Under the pieces are notes generated by a model. That model ran no database searches, had not been told where the DNA came from, and worked only from the letters and a program-made list of their open reading frames with translations. 37,695 nt of DNA from CAG-390 sp045546615 (GTDB taxonomy: Bacteria; Bacillota; Clostridia; Oscillospirales; CAG-272), in contig JAZQDD010000006.1 in assembly GCA_045546615.1 (NCBI GenBank), forward strand, positions 1 through 37,695, in the 5' to 3' direction. Made by a program: the position numbers and the translations under genes. Every line of letters begins with the position of its first letter. Position 1 is the first letter of the stretch. Shown in pieces: positions 22,731 to 32,461 of the stretch.

Positions 22731-25700
22731 TTGTATCTGAAGCAAATTGAAATGCAGGGGTTCAAGTCATTCCCTGACAGGACACGGCTTGTCTTTGAAC
22801 GCGGCGCGACGGTCATTATAGGGCCTAACGGAAGCGGAAAATCAAATATTTCCGACGCCATGCGCTGGGTGCTTGGTGAGATATCGTCAAAGTCCCTCAG
22901 AGGTGCGAAGATGGAGGATATCATCTTCGGCGGCTCTGACAGCCGCAAGCCCATGGGGTATGCCGAGGTGTCTGTTACCTTTGACAACACCGAGACTGCG
23001 GGAAAACTTGACTGCCCTTATGACGAGGTCACGGTCACACGCCGTTATTACCGCAACGGCGACAGCGAATACTTTATAAACCGCAAGAGCGTAAGACTGC
23101 GCGACATTTACGAGCTGTTTCTAAATACGGGTATAGGCCGCGACGGTTACTCCATAATCGGTCAGGGCAGAATTGCCGAAATAGTTTCACGCAAGAGCGA
23201 CGAGCGCCGCGGAATATTTGAGGATGCCGCAGGTATTGCTAAATTCCGCCATCGCAAGAATGAGGCAGAAAGAAAGCTTGCCGCTACCGAGAACAATATG
23301 GAGCGTGCGCAGGACGTTATAGATGTTATCGGAAGTCGGCTTGGTACGCTGGAGCGCGAGAGCATCAAGGCAAAGCGTTTTCTTGAATACAGCGAGATAA
23401 AGCGCAAGGCTGACGTTCAGCTTTGGCTTTATGATACCGAATTTTTACGCAACGATATCGCAAAGGCGGAAAATGAACTAAAGCTTACCGATATCGAGCT
23501 TGATGAAGCTACTGAAGCTGTTGCTTCCCTTGAAGCACAGGAGGAAAGACTAAACACCCTTGCTACTGAAAACAAGGCAGAGGCGGCAAGGATCTTTGAG
23601 GAGATCAGACTCAGAACACGCGAAAATTATGAGCTTGATTCCGAAATAAAGGTTACCGAAACCAAAATAACGCACGCGGAGTCATCCGCCGCATCCGACA
23701 AAGATGCCGCGGCGGCGCTTCGCGCATCCGCAAAGGCGGAGTGCGACAACGCCGCGTCAAAGGAGGCGGAGGCTCAAAAGCTTGCGGACGAGGTTAGTCG
23801 GCTTGCGGCAGAAGAAAAGGAAACTACTGACGCCGCCGCGCGTGCCGATATCGCCGCAGAAAAGCTTGATGACGCTATTGCTGTTGCGTTTGATGAGATA
23901 TCTGCATCTAAAGCGGAGCTTTCGGACGTTAACGCGAGACTTGAGCTTCTCGGCAAAGCGGGTGACGAGGAGCAGGATAGAGACGAGGCGGCACGCCGAG
24001 ATGTGGGAGAGCGCGAGAAGATTGCCGCTCAACATACCGCTGAATGCGCGGACAGCGAGCTTGCTATTGCTCAGTATGATGCAAAGCTTGCCGAAAACGG
24101 TGCGATCCTTGAAAAGAAACAAAAACGTTCCGCCGAAATGCACAAAACAAGCGAGTCGGCAACGGCGGAGCTTACAGCGCTCAGCGTGAGACGGGATACT
24201 CTTTCGGGTAAGATAGAGGCGCTTCGCCGTATGGAGGAGCATTTCGAGGGCTACAACAACAGCGTAAAGCACGTTATGCGCGCTTACCGAGAGGGAAAAA
24301 TAAGAGCCGGTCGTATTCACGGCCCGCTATCCTCGCTCATTCAGGTAGATAGCCGATACGTTACCGCTATCGAGACCGCGCTTGGCGCGGCTATACAGAA
24401 TATAGTTGTAGAGGACGAAAGAACCGCGCGAGCCGCTATTGAGTGCTTAAAACGCGATAGCGCGGGCAGAGCGACGTTCTTCCCGCTAACATCAGTTAAA
24501 CCCATCGGAAACCCCAGCCGCGAAATGCAAGAGGCGGCAAATTGTAAGGGCTATATAGGTATCGCCTCACAGCTTGTATCTGCCGACAGCGTTTATTCGT
24601 CGATACTCTCGTCGATGCTCGGCAGGATAGTAATATTCGACACGCTTGAAAATGCCACCGAGATGGCGAAAAAGGTCAGATACAGCGTTCGTACCGTCAC
24701 ACTTGACGGTCAACAGATAAACCGCGACGGCTCGTTTACGGGCGGTTCGGTGCGTACGGGAAGCGGAATACTTACCCGTGCCGACGAGATAAAGCGAATG
24801 AGCCGCGAGCTTGAGGAGGCAACCGAAAAGAGCGAAAAGCTCACGCAAAGACTTGATACGCTCAATAACGAGCTTACCTCGCTTGACGAGGAGATCGCCT
24901 TTGACGAGAATGAGATAAAGCTTATTGAAACGCTCCGCGCCGTAGAAGCGGCGAAGCTTGAAAAGGCGCGTGAAACGCTTGAGGCGGATCGCGAGCTTCT
25001 CGAAAAATTCCGCGCCGACCTTTTGAGTGTAGCAGGTGAGCAGGAAAGAAGAAAGGCAGAGATAGCCACCCTTGAGGTAAAGGCGCGCGAGCTTGAGGAA
25101 AAGATAAACGAGCTTGAGGCGTACAGAGCAGACCGTGCCGCAGAGCACGGAAGTCTGCTGGTTGAAAGGGATGCTTTGAATGCCAAGGCCATGCGGATCA
25201 CAGTGCGCATATCCGAGATTCGCCGCGATATAGAGAGCTGTAATGCTATGGCTGATATGGCTCATGGCAAGGCGAAGAGCTTTGAGGCGGATGCCGCCGA
25301 AAAGGATGCTCGCGTAAACGAGAGCCGACGTATAGTAAAAGAATTGAAAGAAAAGCTTTCGGGTATACTTGCCGAGCAGACAGAGGGCGCAGAGGCGCTG
25401 TCAGAGCTTAACCGCCTCCGCGACGACAGTGAGGCGGGCGGAATGGAACTTGAACGCAAGCTTGCCGATATTCGCCGTATCTCACGCGACCGTCAGACAC
25501 GCAAGGACGAGCTTATGCAGATGAAGCTCCGCCGCGAGACAACGCTTGCACAGCTTCGCTCACAGCTTGATGCAACGTCGCAAAAGTTCTGGGATGAGCA
25601 TGAGCTTACACGTGCGCAAGCACTTGAATTCGGCTACGAACCGATCACAGCCGAGGAACGCCCTGCGGTCATCCAGATACAGACCGAATACCGCAACAAG

Positions 25701-26345
25701 ATAAGAAATATCGGCGCGACTAATCCCGCCGCTATCGAGGAATATCAAACCGAGCGTGCAAAGTATGATGAACTTACCGCGCAGATGGCTGATCTTGTCA
25801 AAGCCAAAAACGAGCTTGAAAAGGTCATAGTCCAGCTTGAAGGCGAGATGAAAAAAGCGTTCGTGACCTCGTTTGATCAGATAAATGAAAACTTTGGCAA
25901 GACCTTTACCGAGCTTTTCGGCGGAGGCTCTGCCGAGCTTTTACTTACCGATCCCGACAACGTGCTTGAAAGCGGTATTGAAATAAAGGCGGCGCCCCCG
26001 GGCAAGATCATAAAATCGCTTATGCAACTTTCGGGCGGAGAGCAGGCGTTTATCGCAATTGCGCTGTTCTTTGCTATACTCCAAGTCAATCCCACGCCAT
26101 TCTGTATTCTTGACGAAATAGAAGCGGCACTTGACGAGGTCAATGTAGAGAGATTTGCACAGTACATCAGACGTTACTCGGATGATACGCAGTTTATACT
26201 TATATCACACCGCCGCGGCACTATGAATGCCGCAGACCGCCTGTACGGCGTAACGATGCCCGAATCGGGCATCTCTAAGATACTCACCCTCGATGTTGCG
26301 GATATAGCAAACAAGAAGGACGGTATCTGGGACGAGCTTAACTAA
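22731..26345 (+). CDS. smc: Chromosome partition protein SMC
   Basis: SMC is the ATPase of the bacterial condensin that extrudes DNA loops. The 1204-aa product begins MYLKQIEMQGFKSFPDRT, with Walker A GPNGSGKSN (31-39), two long coiled-coil arms (about 170-500 and 680-1010), a central hinge (about 505-660, containing GPLSSLIQVDSRYVTAIETAL), and the C-terminal head with LMQLSGGEQAFIAIALFFA and Walker B FCILDEIEAALDEVN. The start is TTG, 8 bases after GGAGG. Its partners ScpA and ScpB are encoded at 3627-5031. ftsY follows after 17 bases, as in Bacillus. Confidence 0.97.
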   Translation: MYLKQIEMQGFKSFPDRTRLVFERGATVIIGPNGSGKSNISDAMRWVLGEISSKSLRGAKMEDIIFGGSDSRKPMGYAEVSVTFDNTETAGKLDCPYDEVTVTRRYYRNGDSEYFINRKSVRLRDIYELFLNTGIGRDGYSIIGQGRIAEIVSRKSDERRGIFEDAAGIAKFRHRKNEAERKLAATENNMERAQDVIDVIGSRLGTLERESIKAKRFLEYSEIKRKADVQLWLYDTEFLRNDIAKAENELKLTDIELDEATEAVASLEAQEERLNTLATENKAEAARIFEEIRLRTRENYELDSEIKVTETKITHAESSAASDKDAAAALRASAKAECDNAASKEAEAQKLADEVSRLAAEEKETTDAAARADIAAEKLDDAIAVAFDEISASKAELSDVNARLELLGKAGDEEQDRDEAARRDVGEREKIAAQHTAECADSELAIAQYDAKLAENGAILEKKQKRSAEMHKTSESATAELTALSVRRDTLSGKIEALRRMEEHFEGYNNSVKHVMRAYREGKIRAGRIHGPLSSLIQVDSRYVTAIETALGAAIQNIVVEDERTARAAIECLKRDSAGRATFFPLTSVKPIGNPSREMQEAANCKGYIGIASQLVSADSVYSSILSSMLGRIVIFDTLENATEMAKKVRYSVRTVTLDGQQINRDGSFTGGSVRTGSGILTRADEIKRMSRELEEATEKSEKLTQRLDTLNNELTSLDEEIAFDENEIKLIETLRAVEAAKLEKARETLEADRELLEKFRADLLSVAGEQERRKAEIATLEVKARELEEKINELEAYRADRAAEHGSLLVERDALNAKAMRITVRISEIRRDIESCNAMADMAHGKAKSFEADAAEKDARVNESRRIVKELKEKLSGILAEQTEGAEALSELNRLRDDSEAGGMELERKLADIRRISRDRQTRKDELMQMKLRRETTLAQLRSQLDATSQKFWDEHELTRAQALEFGYEPITAEERPAVIQIQTEYRNKIRNIGATNPAAIEEYQTERAKYDELTAQMADLVKAKNELEKVIVQLEGEMKKAFVTSFDQINENFGKTFTELFGGGSAELLLTDPDNVLESGIEIKAAPPGKIIKSLMQLSGGEQAFIAIALFFAILQVNPTPFCILDEIEAALDEVNVERFAQYIRRYSDDTQFILISHRRGTMNAADRLYGVTMPESGISKILTLDVADIANKKDGIWDELN

Positions 26346-26362
26346 CGAAGGGAGAAGGCAAA

Positions 26363-27268
26363 TTGGGCTTCTTTGACAAACTTAAAGCAGGACTCGGAAA
26401 GACGAAAAACGCGCTCTTCGGTCAGATCGACAATGTGCTTCGCAGCTTTGTCAAGATCGATGAGGAGGCGCTCGAGGAGCTTGAAGAGATACTGATATGC
26501 GCCGACGTAGGCGTTACAGCCGCCGAGGAGATCATCGACGAGCTGCGTGAAAGAATAAAGGACGACAGGATCAAAAGCCGCGAGGATACCGAAGTGGCTT
26601 TGCGAGAGATAATCACGGAAATGATAGGAGAGGGTGAGCCTCTTGCGCTTAATACTACTCCTTCCGTGCTTCTTGTTATCGGAGTAAACGGAGCCGGCAA
26701 GACCACGTCCGTTGGCAAGATATCTAACAGACTTCGTGCTGAGGGCAAAAAGGTCGTCGTTGCCGCCGCGGATACCTTCCGCGCCGCCGCTATAGACCAG
26801 CTTGCGGTATGGTGCGACAGAGCGGGAGTTGAGCTTATCCGTCAGAATGAGGGTTCTGACCCCGCCGCCGTTGTGTATGACGCCGCAAATTATGCGCGAA
26901 GCCACGGCGCTGACGTATTGATAGTTGACACCGCGGGCAGACTTCATAACAAGAAAAATCTTATGAACGAGCTTGCCAAAATAAACCGCGTTATTGACCG
27001 CGAGCTTCCCGGCGCGGCAAGGGAAAATCTTCTCGTGCTTGACGCTACTACGGGACAGAATGCAATACTTCAGGCAAAGGAATTCAAAAACGCCGCACAG
27101 CTCACGGGACTTGTTCTCAACAAGCTCGACGGTACGGCAAAGGGCGGTATAGTTCTCTCCATCCGCCGTGAGCTCGGACTCCCCGTTAAGTTTATCGGCG
27201 TAGGCGAAAAGATAGACGATATGCAGGAGTTTGACGCCGAGGAATTTACCAGAGCGCTTTTTGAATGA
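26363..27268 (+). CDS. ftsY: Signal recognition particle receptor FtsY
   Basis: FtsY is the membrane-bound SRP receptor GTPase that docks translating ribosomes at the translocon. The 301-aa product has a short amphipathic start (MGFFDKLKAGLGKTK) in place of the long acidic A domain of E. coli, then the N domain and the G domain with G1 GVNGAGKTT (107-115), DTAGR (189-193) and the TGLVLNKLDGTAKGG segment. The start is TTG, preceded by GGGAGAAGG. rdgB begins one base after the stop codon. The gene for the partner RNA (ffs) and ffh are not in this window. Confidence 0.97.
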   Translation: MGFFDKLKAGLGKTKNALFGQIDNVLRSFVKIDEEALEELEEILICADVGVTAAEEIIDELRERIKDDRIKSREDTEVALREIITEMIGEGEPLALNTTPSVLLVIGVNGAGKTTSVGKISNRLRAEGKKVVVAAADTFRAAAIDQLAVWCDRAGVELIRQNEGSDPAAVVYDAANYARSHGADVLIVDTAGRLHNKKNLMNELAKINRVIDRELPGAARENLLVLDATTGQNAILQAKEFKNAAQLTGLVLNKLDGTAKGGIVLSIRRELGLPVKFIGVGEKIDDMQEFDAEEFTRALFE

Positions 27269-27269
27269 T

Positions 27270-27893
27270 ATGAAGATACTGATAGCATCAAAAAACAAGG
27301 GCAAAATATCCGAACTGCAAAAGCTTCTTTCGGGGCATATTAGCGGTGAACCTATCGAGCTTTTGTCACTTGACGACGTTGGATTTGTCGGGGACATCGA
27401 GGAGGACGGAAGTACGTTTGCCCAAAACGCAATGATAAAGGCAAAAGCAGCCGCAGCGTTTTCGGGACTCATTTCTGTAGCTGACGATTCAGGACTTGAG
27501 GTGAATGCCATTGGAGGTGAGCCGGGAATCTACTCGGCACGATATGCGGGCGAACAGCACGACGATGCCGCAAACAATGAAAAGCTGCTTTCGCGCCTTG
27601 CGGATAAAAATGACCGCAGTGCCGCATTCGTTTGCTGCATGGCGTGTGTTTTTCCAAAGGATTTTGCGAAGTACGGCGATGATTTTACCGTATTCGGCAG
27701 GTGCGGCGGAGAGATAATAGATGAATATCGCGGACAGGGCGGCTTTGGCTATGATCCGCTGTTCCTCGTGCCCGAGTTCGGCAAGACCTTTGCCGAAATG
27801 AGTGCGGAGGAAAAAAATGCGGTAAGCCACCGCGGAAAAGCAGTTGAGCTTTTGGGACAAGAGCTTTCTGCCAGAATAAAAAATAAAAAATAA
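27270..27893 (+). CDS. rdgB: XTP/dITP diphosphatase (RdgB/HAM1)
   Basis: This enzyme hydrolyses non-canonical purine triphosphates (ITP, dITP, XTP) to monophosphates and so keeps inosine and xanthine out of nucleic acids. The 207-aa product carries the family motifs ILIASKNKGKISEL, ADDSGLEV, GGFGYDPLF and SHRGKA. A longer frame begins inside ftsY, but the family N-terminus fixes the ATG at 27270, one base after the ftsY stop. No separate promoter is visible; it should be expressed with ftsY. Confidence 0.96.
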   Translation: MKILIASKNKGKISELQKLLSGHISGEPIELLSLDDVGFVGDIEEDGSTFAQNAMIKAKAAAAFSGLISVADDSGLEVNAIGGEPGIYSARYAGEQHDDAANNEKLLSRLADKNDRSAAFVCCMACVFPKDFAKYGDDFTVFGRCGGEIIDEYRGQGGFGYDPLFLVPEFGKTFAEMSAEEKNAVSHRGKAVELLGQELSARIKNKK

Positions 27894-27902
27894 GGAAAAA
27901 CA

Positions 27903-28193
27903 ATGAGTCTTACTTCAAAGGAACGAGCATATCTTCGCTCGCTTGCCGTAAACGAGCCCACCATTATGCAGGTCGGCAAGGACGGTATAACAGATAATCT
28001 TGTAAAAACCGTGTCCGATGCGCTTGAGGCGCGAGAGCTGATAAAGCTCTCCGTGCTTGAAAACAGCGAGGAATCGCCGAGAAGCGCCGCGGAGGCACTT
28101 GCCGAGGCGACGGGGGCTGACGTGGTTTGCACGATAGGACGCAAAATGGTCCTTTACCGTGAGTCCGAAACTCACAAAAAAATAGAATTATGA
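27903..28193 (+). CDS. yhbY: YhbY-type CRM-domain RNA-binding protein
   Basis: This 96-aa protein is a single CRM domain, as in E. coli YhbY, which associates with pre-50S ribosomal particles. The pattern LTSKERAYLRSLAVNEPTIM, then QVGKDGIT, matches the family's GxxG-containing loop, here varied to VGKDG. Length is normal. AAGGAAAAAC precedes the ATG. It lies 9 bases after rdgB, and its stop overlaps the nadD start by 4 bases, an association common in Firmicutes. Confidence 0.94.
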   Translation: MSLTSKERAYLRSLAVNEPTIMQVGKDGITDNLVKTVSDALEARELIKLSVLENSEESPRSAAEALAEATGADVVCTIGRKMVLYRESETHKKIEL

Positions 28194-28810
28194 TAAACGG
28201 AATCAGGCGGATAGGCATATACGGCGGTACGTTTTCACCGCCGCACAAGGGACACGTGGAGGCGGCGCGAGCTTTTATGAAGCAGATGAGGCTGGATTAC
28301 CTCTACGTTATTCCCACCGCCACACCGCCGCATAAAAACCTTGACAACGCCGTAGATGCACGCCACCGCCTGCGTATGTGCGAACTTGCCTTCGCGGATG
28401 TGGAGGGCGTTATAGTCAGCGACGTTGAGATAAAGCGCGGCGGTATCAGCTATACTGTCGATACGCTCCGTGAGCTTTGTGCCCCCGATGCACGGCTGTT
28501 TCTGCTGTGCGGAACGGATATGCTGTTGACACTTGATAAATGGCGAGAGGCAGAGGAGATATTCCGCCTTTGCTACCCGATATACATCAGGCGTGAGAAT
28601 GATCCGATAATGAGTGCGCGTATCCTCTCAAGAATAACGGAATACACCGAAAAATACAACGCCGTCATCCGCCGCGTGGTTGCAGAGCCTATTGAGATAT
28701 CCTCAACAGAGATCAGACGCAGACTTGCGGCGGGGGAGAGCGTTGAAGGCTTTATACCGAGCGCAGTTGCGGAATATATACGCCATAACCGACTTTACGG
28801 AGCAGAGTAA
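28190..28810 (+). CDS. nadD: Nicotinate-nucleotide adenylyltransferase
   Basis: NadD joins AMP to nicotinate mononucleotide, the penultimate step of NAD synthesis. The 206-aa product has GIYGGTFSPPHKGH (the nucleotidyltransferase HxGH-like motif), a PTATPPHK segment and the ISSTEIRRRL motif near the C-terminus. Length is normal. It overlaps yhbY by 4 bases (ATGA) and is followed after one base by yqeK, the usual Firmicute order. Confidence 0.96.
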   Translation: MINGIRRIGIYGGTFSPPHKGHVEAARAFMKQMRLDYLYVIPTATPPHKNLDNAVDARHRLRMCELAFADVEGVIVSDVEIKRGGISYTVDTLRELCAPDARLFLLCGTDMLLTLDKWREAEEIFRLCYPIYIRRENDPIMSARILSRITEYTEKYNAVIRRVVAEPIEISSTEIRRRLAAGESVEGFIPSAVAEYIRHNRLYGAE

Positions 28811-28811
28811 T

Positions 28812-29450
28812 ATGTTTAACCCCACAGATGAAAGATTGTCCGAACTGCGCGAGAAGATAAGGGAAAGCTTAAGTCCCAAACGAGCAGGACACATCCTTGC
28901 CGTCGAGGATATGGCGGTGCGCCTCGGCAAGATTTACGCAAATGACAGCGAAAGCGAGCGAATACTCCGTGCCGCCGCCTTGCTTCACGATGTGACGAAG
29001 GAGAAAAAAGGCGAGGAACAGCTTGGTCTTTGCCAAAAATACGGCATTATGCTGACAGCAGAGGAGCTTTGCGCTCCCAAAACGCACCACGCACGCACAG
29101 CAACGGAAAAAATACGCACGGAGCACCCCGATCTTGCGGACGATAGGGTGCTGTCTGCTGTGCGCTATCACACCACGGGAAGAGCTAATATGAGCATATA
29201 TGAAAAGCTCATTTTCCTTGCCGATTATATCGACGATAGCAGAACCTTTCCCGACTGCGTCAGATTGCGCTCGCTTTTTTGGGATGCTGATCCCGATGGC
29301 ATGACGTCCGCAGAGCGCGAAAAACACCTTGACACCGTGCTGATAACCGCCTTTGATATGACTATATCGGGCTTGCTTCAAGACGGCGCGGTCATTCACC
29401 CTGACACCATTGCGGCGAGAAATTATCTCGTCTGCCGAAAAAATATATGA
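28812..29450 (+). CDS. yqeK: HD-domain hydrolase YqeK (Ap4A hydrolase family)
   Basis: The 212-aa product has HD-domain residues in order: H in AGHILAVEDMA, the HD pair in LLHDVTKEK, a later HH in KTHHARTATE, and the H and D of RYHTTGRANMS and LADYIDDSR. YqeK-family enzymes hydrolyse diadenosine tetraphosphate symmetrically to two ADP; activity here is assigned by family. The frame extends upstream into nadD, but the conserved start is the ATG at 28812, one base after nadD. A normal-length protein with rsfS just downstream. Confidence 0.93.
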   Translation: MFNPTDERLSELREKIRESLSPKRAGHILAVEDMAVRLGKIYANDSESERILRAAALLHDVTKEKKGEEQLGLCQKYGIMLTAEELCAPKTHHARTATEKIRTEHPDLADDRVLSAVRYHTTGRANMSIYEKLIFLADYIDDSRTFPDCVRLRSLFWDADPDGMTSAEREKHLDTVLITAFDMTISGLLQDGAVIHPDTIAARNYLVCRKNI

Positions 29451-29473
29451 AAAAACTCATCGGAGGAAAAATA

Positions 29474-29890
29474 ATGGATAATGAAATAGTAAAGATCCCC
29501 GAGATCAAGCTCGACGAAGCGGGAAAGCCGATGTCGGACTCTCTTGCGGAGGAGATCTATCATATTCTTGACGCCAAGAACGCCGAGAACGTATCGGTTA
29601 TCAAGGTAACCGAAAAGACCGACCTTACCGACTATTTTGTGCTGGCTACCGCAAAGTCCACCACCCACGTCCGTGCGCTTGAGGATGAGGTGGAATACCG
29701 CATCGGTCTTGCGGGAATAAAGCCCGATCGCGCCGAGGGCAGGGGAGCAGGTAACTCGTGGATGGTCATCGACTACGGAAACGTTATCGTCCACGTCTTC
29801 AACCGCGAGGCACGCGAGTTTTATAATATCGACAAGCTCTATTCCGATGCGGAAAAAATAGAGATAAAATCACGCATCAGCGAAGAATAA
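29474..29890 (+). CDS. rsfS: Ribosomal silencing factor RsfS
   Basis: RsfS binds protein L14 on the 50S subunit and blocks joining of the subunits when nutrients are short. The 138-aa product shows the DUF143 core: VTEKTDLTDYFVLATAKSTTHVRALEDEVEYRI, then GNSWMVIDYGNVIVHVFNREAREFYNIDKLY. The GGAGG at 29461-29465 supports the ATG at 29474 rather than the one at 29447, which overlaps yqeK. There is an extra N-terminal stretch of about 20 residues before the usual start of the domain. leuS follows after 18 bases. Confidence 0.95.
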   Translation: MDNEIVKIPEIKLDEAGKPMSDSLAEEIYHILDAKNAENVSVIKVTEKTDLTDYFVLATAKSTTHVRALEDEVEYRIGLAGIKPDRAEGRGAGNSWMVIDYGNVIVHVFNREAREFYNIDKLYSDAEKIEIKSRISEE

Positions 29891-29908
29891 ATCATTGGGA
29901 GAAAAGCT

Positions 29909-32323
29909 ATGAAGTATAATTTCAGCGAGATAGAAAAGAAATGGCAGGACAGATGGGACGCAGAGGGGGCATTCCGCGCCGCAGATCCCGGAGAAAAAGG
30001 TTCTGAAAAGAAGAAGTTTTACGCACTCGTCGAGTTCCCGTACCCCAGCGGAGCGGGAATGCACGTAGGTCATATCAAGGCATATTCGGGCCTTGAGGTC
30101 GTTTCTCGTAAGCGCCGTATGGAGGGCTACAACGTAATGTTCCCCATGGGCTTTGACGCATTTGGTCTGCCTACCGAAAACTACGCTATAAAGACGGGTA
30201 TGCATCCCCGTGCGGTTACTGATAAGAATATTGAAAAGTTCACCTCACAGCTTCGCCGCGTAGGCTTTGCTTTCGACTGGGAAAGAGTTGTTGATACCAC
30301 CGAGGAGGACTATTACAAGTGGACTCAGTGGATATTCCTTAAAATGTTCGAGGCGGGACTCGCCTTCCGCGACACCGCGCTCGTAAACTATTGCCCCTCT
30401 TGTAAGGTCGTCCTTTCCAACGAGGACTCGCAGGGCGGCAAGTGCGATATATGTCACAGCGACATCGTTCAGAAGTCCAAGGACGTTTGGTATCTGCGCA
30501 TCACCGAGTATGCAGACAAGCTCCTTTTCGGGCTTGACGGCGTTGATTATCTGCCCAACATCAAACAGCAGCAGGTCAACTGGATAGGACGCTCCGAGGG
30601 CGCATTCGTGAACTTTACTCTCGCGGGTAAGGAGGATAAGCTCCGTATTTATACCACGCGTCCCGACACTCTCTTTGGCGTTACCTTCATGGTTATGGCG
30701 CCCGAGCATCCGCTTATTGACAAGTACGCCGACAGCATCACCAATATGGCTGATATCGAGGCTTACCGCACCGAATGCTCCAAAAAGACCGAGTTCGAGC
30801 GTACCCAGCTCGTTAAGGAAAAGACGGGCGTTCGTATAGACGGTCTGACCGCTATCAATCCCATAAACGGCAAGGAGATCCCCATCTACATTGCTGACTA
30901 TGTTATGATGGGCTACGGCACGGGCGCGATAATGGCAGTTCCTGCGCACGATAGCCGCGACTATGAGTTCGCCCGCAAGTTTGGTATCGACATCATAGAG
31001 GTCATAAAGGGCGGCGATATCGAAAAGGAAGCGTATACGGGTGACGGCGAGGTCGTAAACTCGGGCTTCCTTAACGGATATAATAATAAAAAGGATTCCA
31101 TCCGCCGCGCGATAGAGGAGCTTGAAAAGCTCGGAACGGGCGAGGGCGGTGTTCAGTACAAAATGAAGGACTGGGCGTTCAACCGTCAGAGATATTGGGG
31201 CGAGCCCATCCCGATTGTCCATTGTCCGCATTGCGGAATGGTTCCCGTTCCCTACGAGGAGCTTCCGTTGCGCCTGCCCAATATGACGGAGTTTGCCCCC
31301 GGTCAGGGCGGCGAATCCCCCCTTGCGCGCATTGAGGAATACGTCAACTGCACTTGCCCCAAGTGCGGCAAGCCCGCAAAGCGCGAGACCGATACCATGC
31401 CCCAGTGGGCGGGATCGTCTTGGTATTTCCTGCGCTACATCGATCCGAAGAACGATAATGCTCTTGCAGATAGCGCAAAGCTCGATTATTGGCTTCCCGT
31501 TGACTGGTACAACGGCGGTATGGAGCACGTTACGCGCCACATGATCTACTCTCGTTTCTGGCATAAGTTCCTCTATGATATCGGTGCAGTTCCCACGTCC
31601 GAGCCCTATGCCAAGAGAACGGCGCAGGGACTCATCCTCGGTCCCGATGGCGAGAAAATGAGTAAATCTAAGGGCAACGTTGTTGACCCCAATGACGTTG
31701 TAAACGAGTTCGGAGCTGACGTTCTCCGCACGTACATTCTCTTTATGGGCGACTACGGCTCTGCCGCGCCTTGGTCTGAAAGCAGTGTTAAGGGCTGTAA
31801 GAGATTCCTTGACAGAGTTGCAGACCTTTATGATATCGCAAAGGGAAGCGGCGCAACCCCCGAACTTGAAACTGCCTTCCACAAGACCATCAAGAAGGTC
31901 AGCGAGGACTATGAGGCGATGAAATTCAATACCGCTATCGCGGCTATGATGGGACTTATCAACGACATATTCGACCACGGCTCTCTCACGCGCGACGAGC
32001 TTTGCATCTTTATCAAGCTCCTTTGTCCCGTAGCTCCCCACCTTTGCGAGGAGATAAACGAAAAGCTTGGTAATTCAAAGCTCCTCTCGCTCTCCGAATG
32101 GCCTACCTACGACGAGGCAAAGACTATTGATTCGACCGTTGAAGTCGCCGTTCAGGTCAACGGAAAGCTTCGCGGTACTGTAATGCTTCCCGTGGATTGC
32201 CCGAAGGACGATGCTATCGACGCCGCGATGGCTGACGAGCGTGTTGCCGCCGCAATTGAGGGTAAGACCGTCGTAAAGCAGATAGCTGTTCCTAACAAAA
32301 TAGTTAATATCGTAGTTAAGTAA
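29909..32323 (+). CDS. leuS: Leucyl-tRNA synthetase
   Basis: A class I synthetase of 804 aa that charges tRNA-Leu. The HIGH-type motif is HVGH (52-55) in PYPSGAGMHVGHIKAY, and KMSKS lies at 583-587 in DGEKMSKSKGNVVDP. Between them is the CP1 editing domain (about 225-415, with TTRPDTLFG and the GTGAIMAVPAHDSRDYEFA segment), and a CxxC zinc-type region (CPHCG) lies near 435. The length and bacterial-type layout are normal. No T-box is seen upstream; the gene sits at the end of the smc-to-leuS unit. Confidence 0.97.
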   Translation: MKYNFSEIEKKWQDRWDAEGAFRAADPGEKGSEKKKFYALVEFPYPSGAGMHVGHIKAYSGLEVVSRKRRMEGYNVMFPMGFDAFGLPTENYAIKTGMHPRAVTDKNIEKFTSQLRRVGFAFDWERVVDTTEEDYYKWTQWIFLKMFEAGLAFRDTALVNYCPSCKVVLSNEDSQGGKCDICHSDIVQKSKDVWYLRITEYADKLLFGLDGVDYLPNIKQQQVNWIGRSEGAFVNFTLAGKEDKLRIYTTRPDTLFGVTFMVMAPEHPLIDKYADSITNMADIEAYRTECSKKTEFERTQLVKEKTGVRIDGLTAINPINGKEIPIYIADYVMMGYGTGAIMAVPAHDSRDYEFARKFGIDIIEVIKGGDIEKEAYTGDGEVVNSGFLNGYNNKKDSIRRAIEELEKLGTGEGGVQYKMKDWAFNRQRYWGEPIPIVHCPHCGMVPVPYEELPLRLPNMTEFAPGQGGESPLARIEEYVNCTCPKCGKPAKRETDTMPQWAGSSWYFLRYIDPKNDNALADSAKLDYWLPVDWYNGGMEHVTRHMIYSRFWHKFLYDIGAVPTSEPYAKRTAQGLILGPDGEKMSKSKGNVVDPNDVVNEFGADVLRTYILFMGDYGSAAPWSESSVKGCKRFLDRVADLYDIAKGSGATPELETAFHKTIKKVSEDYEAMKFNTAIAAMMGLINDIFDHGSLTRDELCIFIKLLCPVAPHLCEEINEKLGNSKLLSLSEWPTYDEAKTIDSTVEVAVQVNGKLRGTVMLPVDCPKDDAIDAAMADERVAAAIEGKTVVKQIAVPNKIVNIVVK

Positions 32324-32334
32324 CAGCATATTGC

Positions 32335-32361
32335 GAAACCGAGCGATACACGCTCGGTTTC
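32335..32361. terminator. Hairpin after leuS
   Basis: GAAACCGAGCG (32335-32345) pairs perfectly with CGCTCGGTTTC (32351-32361), 11 bp with a 5-base loop. As at 12618-12645, the following plus-strand bases are A-rich, not T-rich, so termination would be non-canonical. Its place between leuS and the strong rpsU promoter suggests insulation. Confidence 0.55.
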
Positions 32362-32392
32362 GTAAAAAAATACAAAAAAATCATATTTTCTA

Positions 32393-32421
32393 TTGACAAT
32401 GGAAAACTAATGATGTATAAT
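32393..32421 (+). promoter_or_regulatory. Strong consensus promoter of rpsU
   Basis: Perfect TTGACA (32393-32398) and TATAAT (32416-32421) are 17 bases apart. Two seven-A tracts lie 10 bases apart upstream (32364-32370 and 32374-32380), like those before the infC promoter. Confidence 0.9.
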
Positions 32422-32461
32422 ATTCCTGTTAATTTTTTAGTGGCGAGGGGAGGGAAAAAGA

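Noticed and set aside
30245..32041. 598-codon open frame on the minus strand opposite leuS
   Set aside because: It lies wholly inside leuS in a mirrored frame, shows no domain and is explained by the codon bias of the real gene. The same holds for long antisense frames opposite thrS (35636-37336), topA (16159-17376), trmFO-plsX (19033-20373) and ftsY-rdgB (26342-27511).
32335..32361. Palindrome after leuS as a regulator binding site
   Set aside because: Its place right after a stop codon and a 5-base loop fit an RNA hairpin better than an operator; kept as a hairpin with modest confidence.
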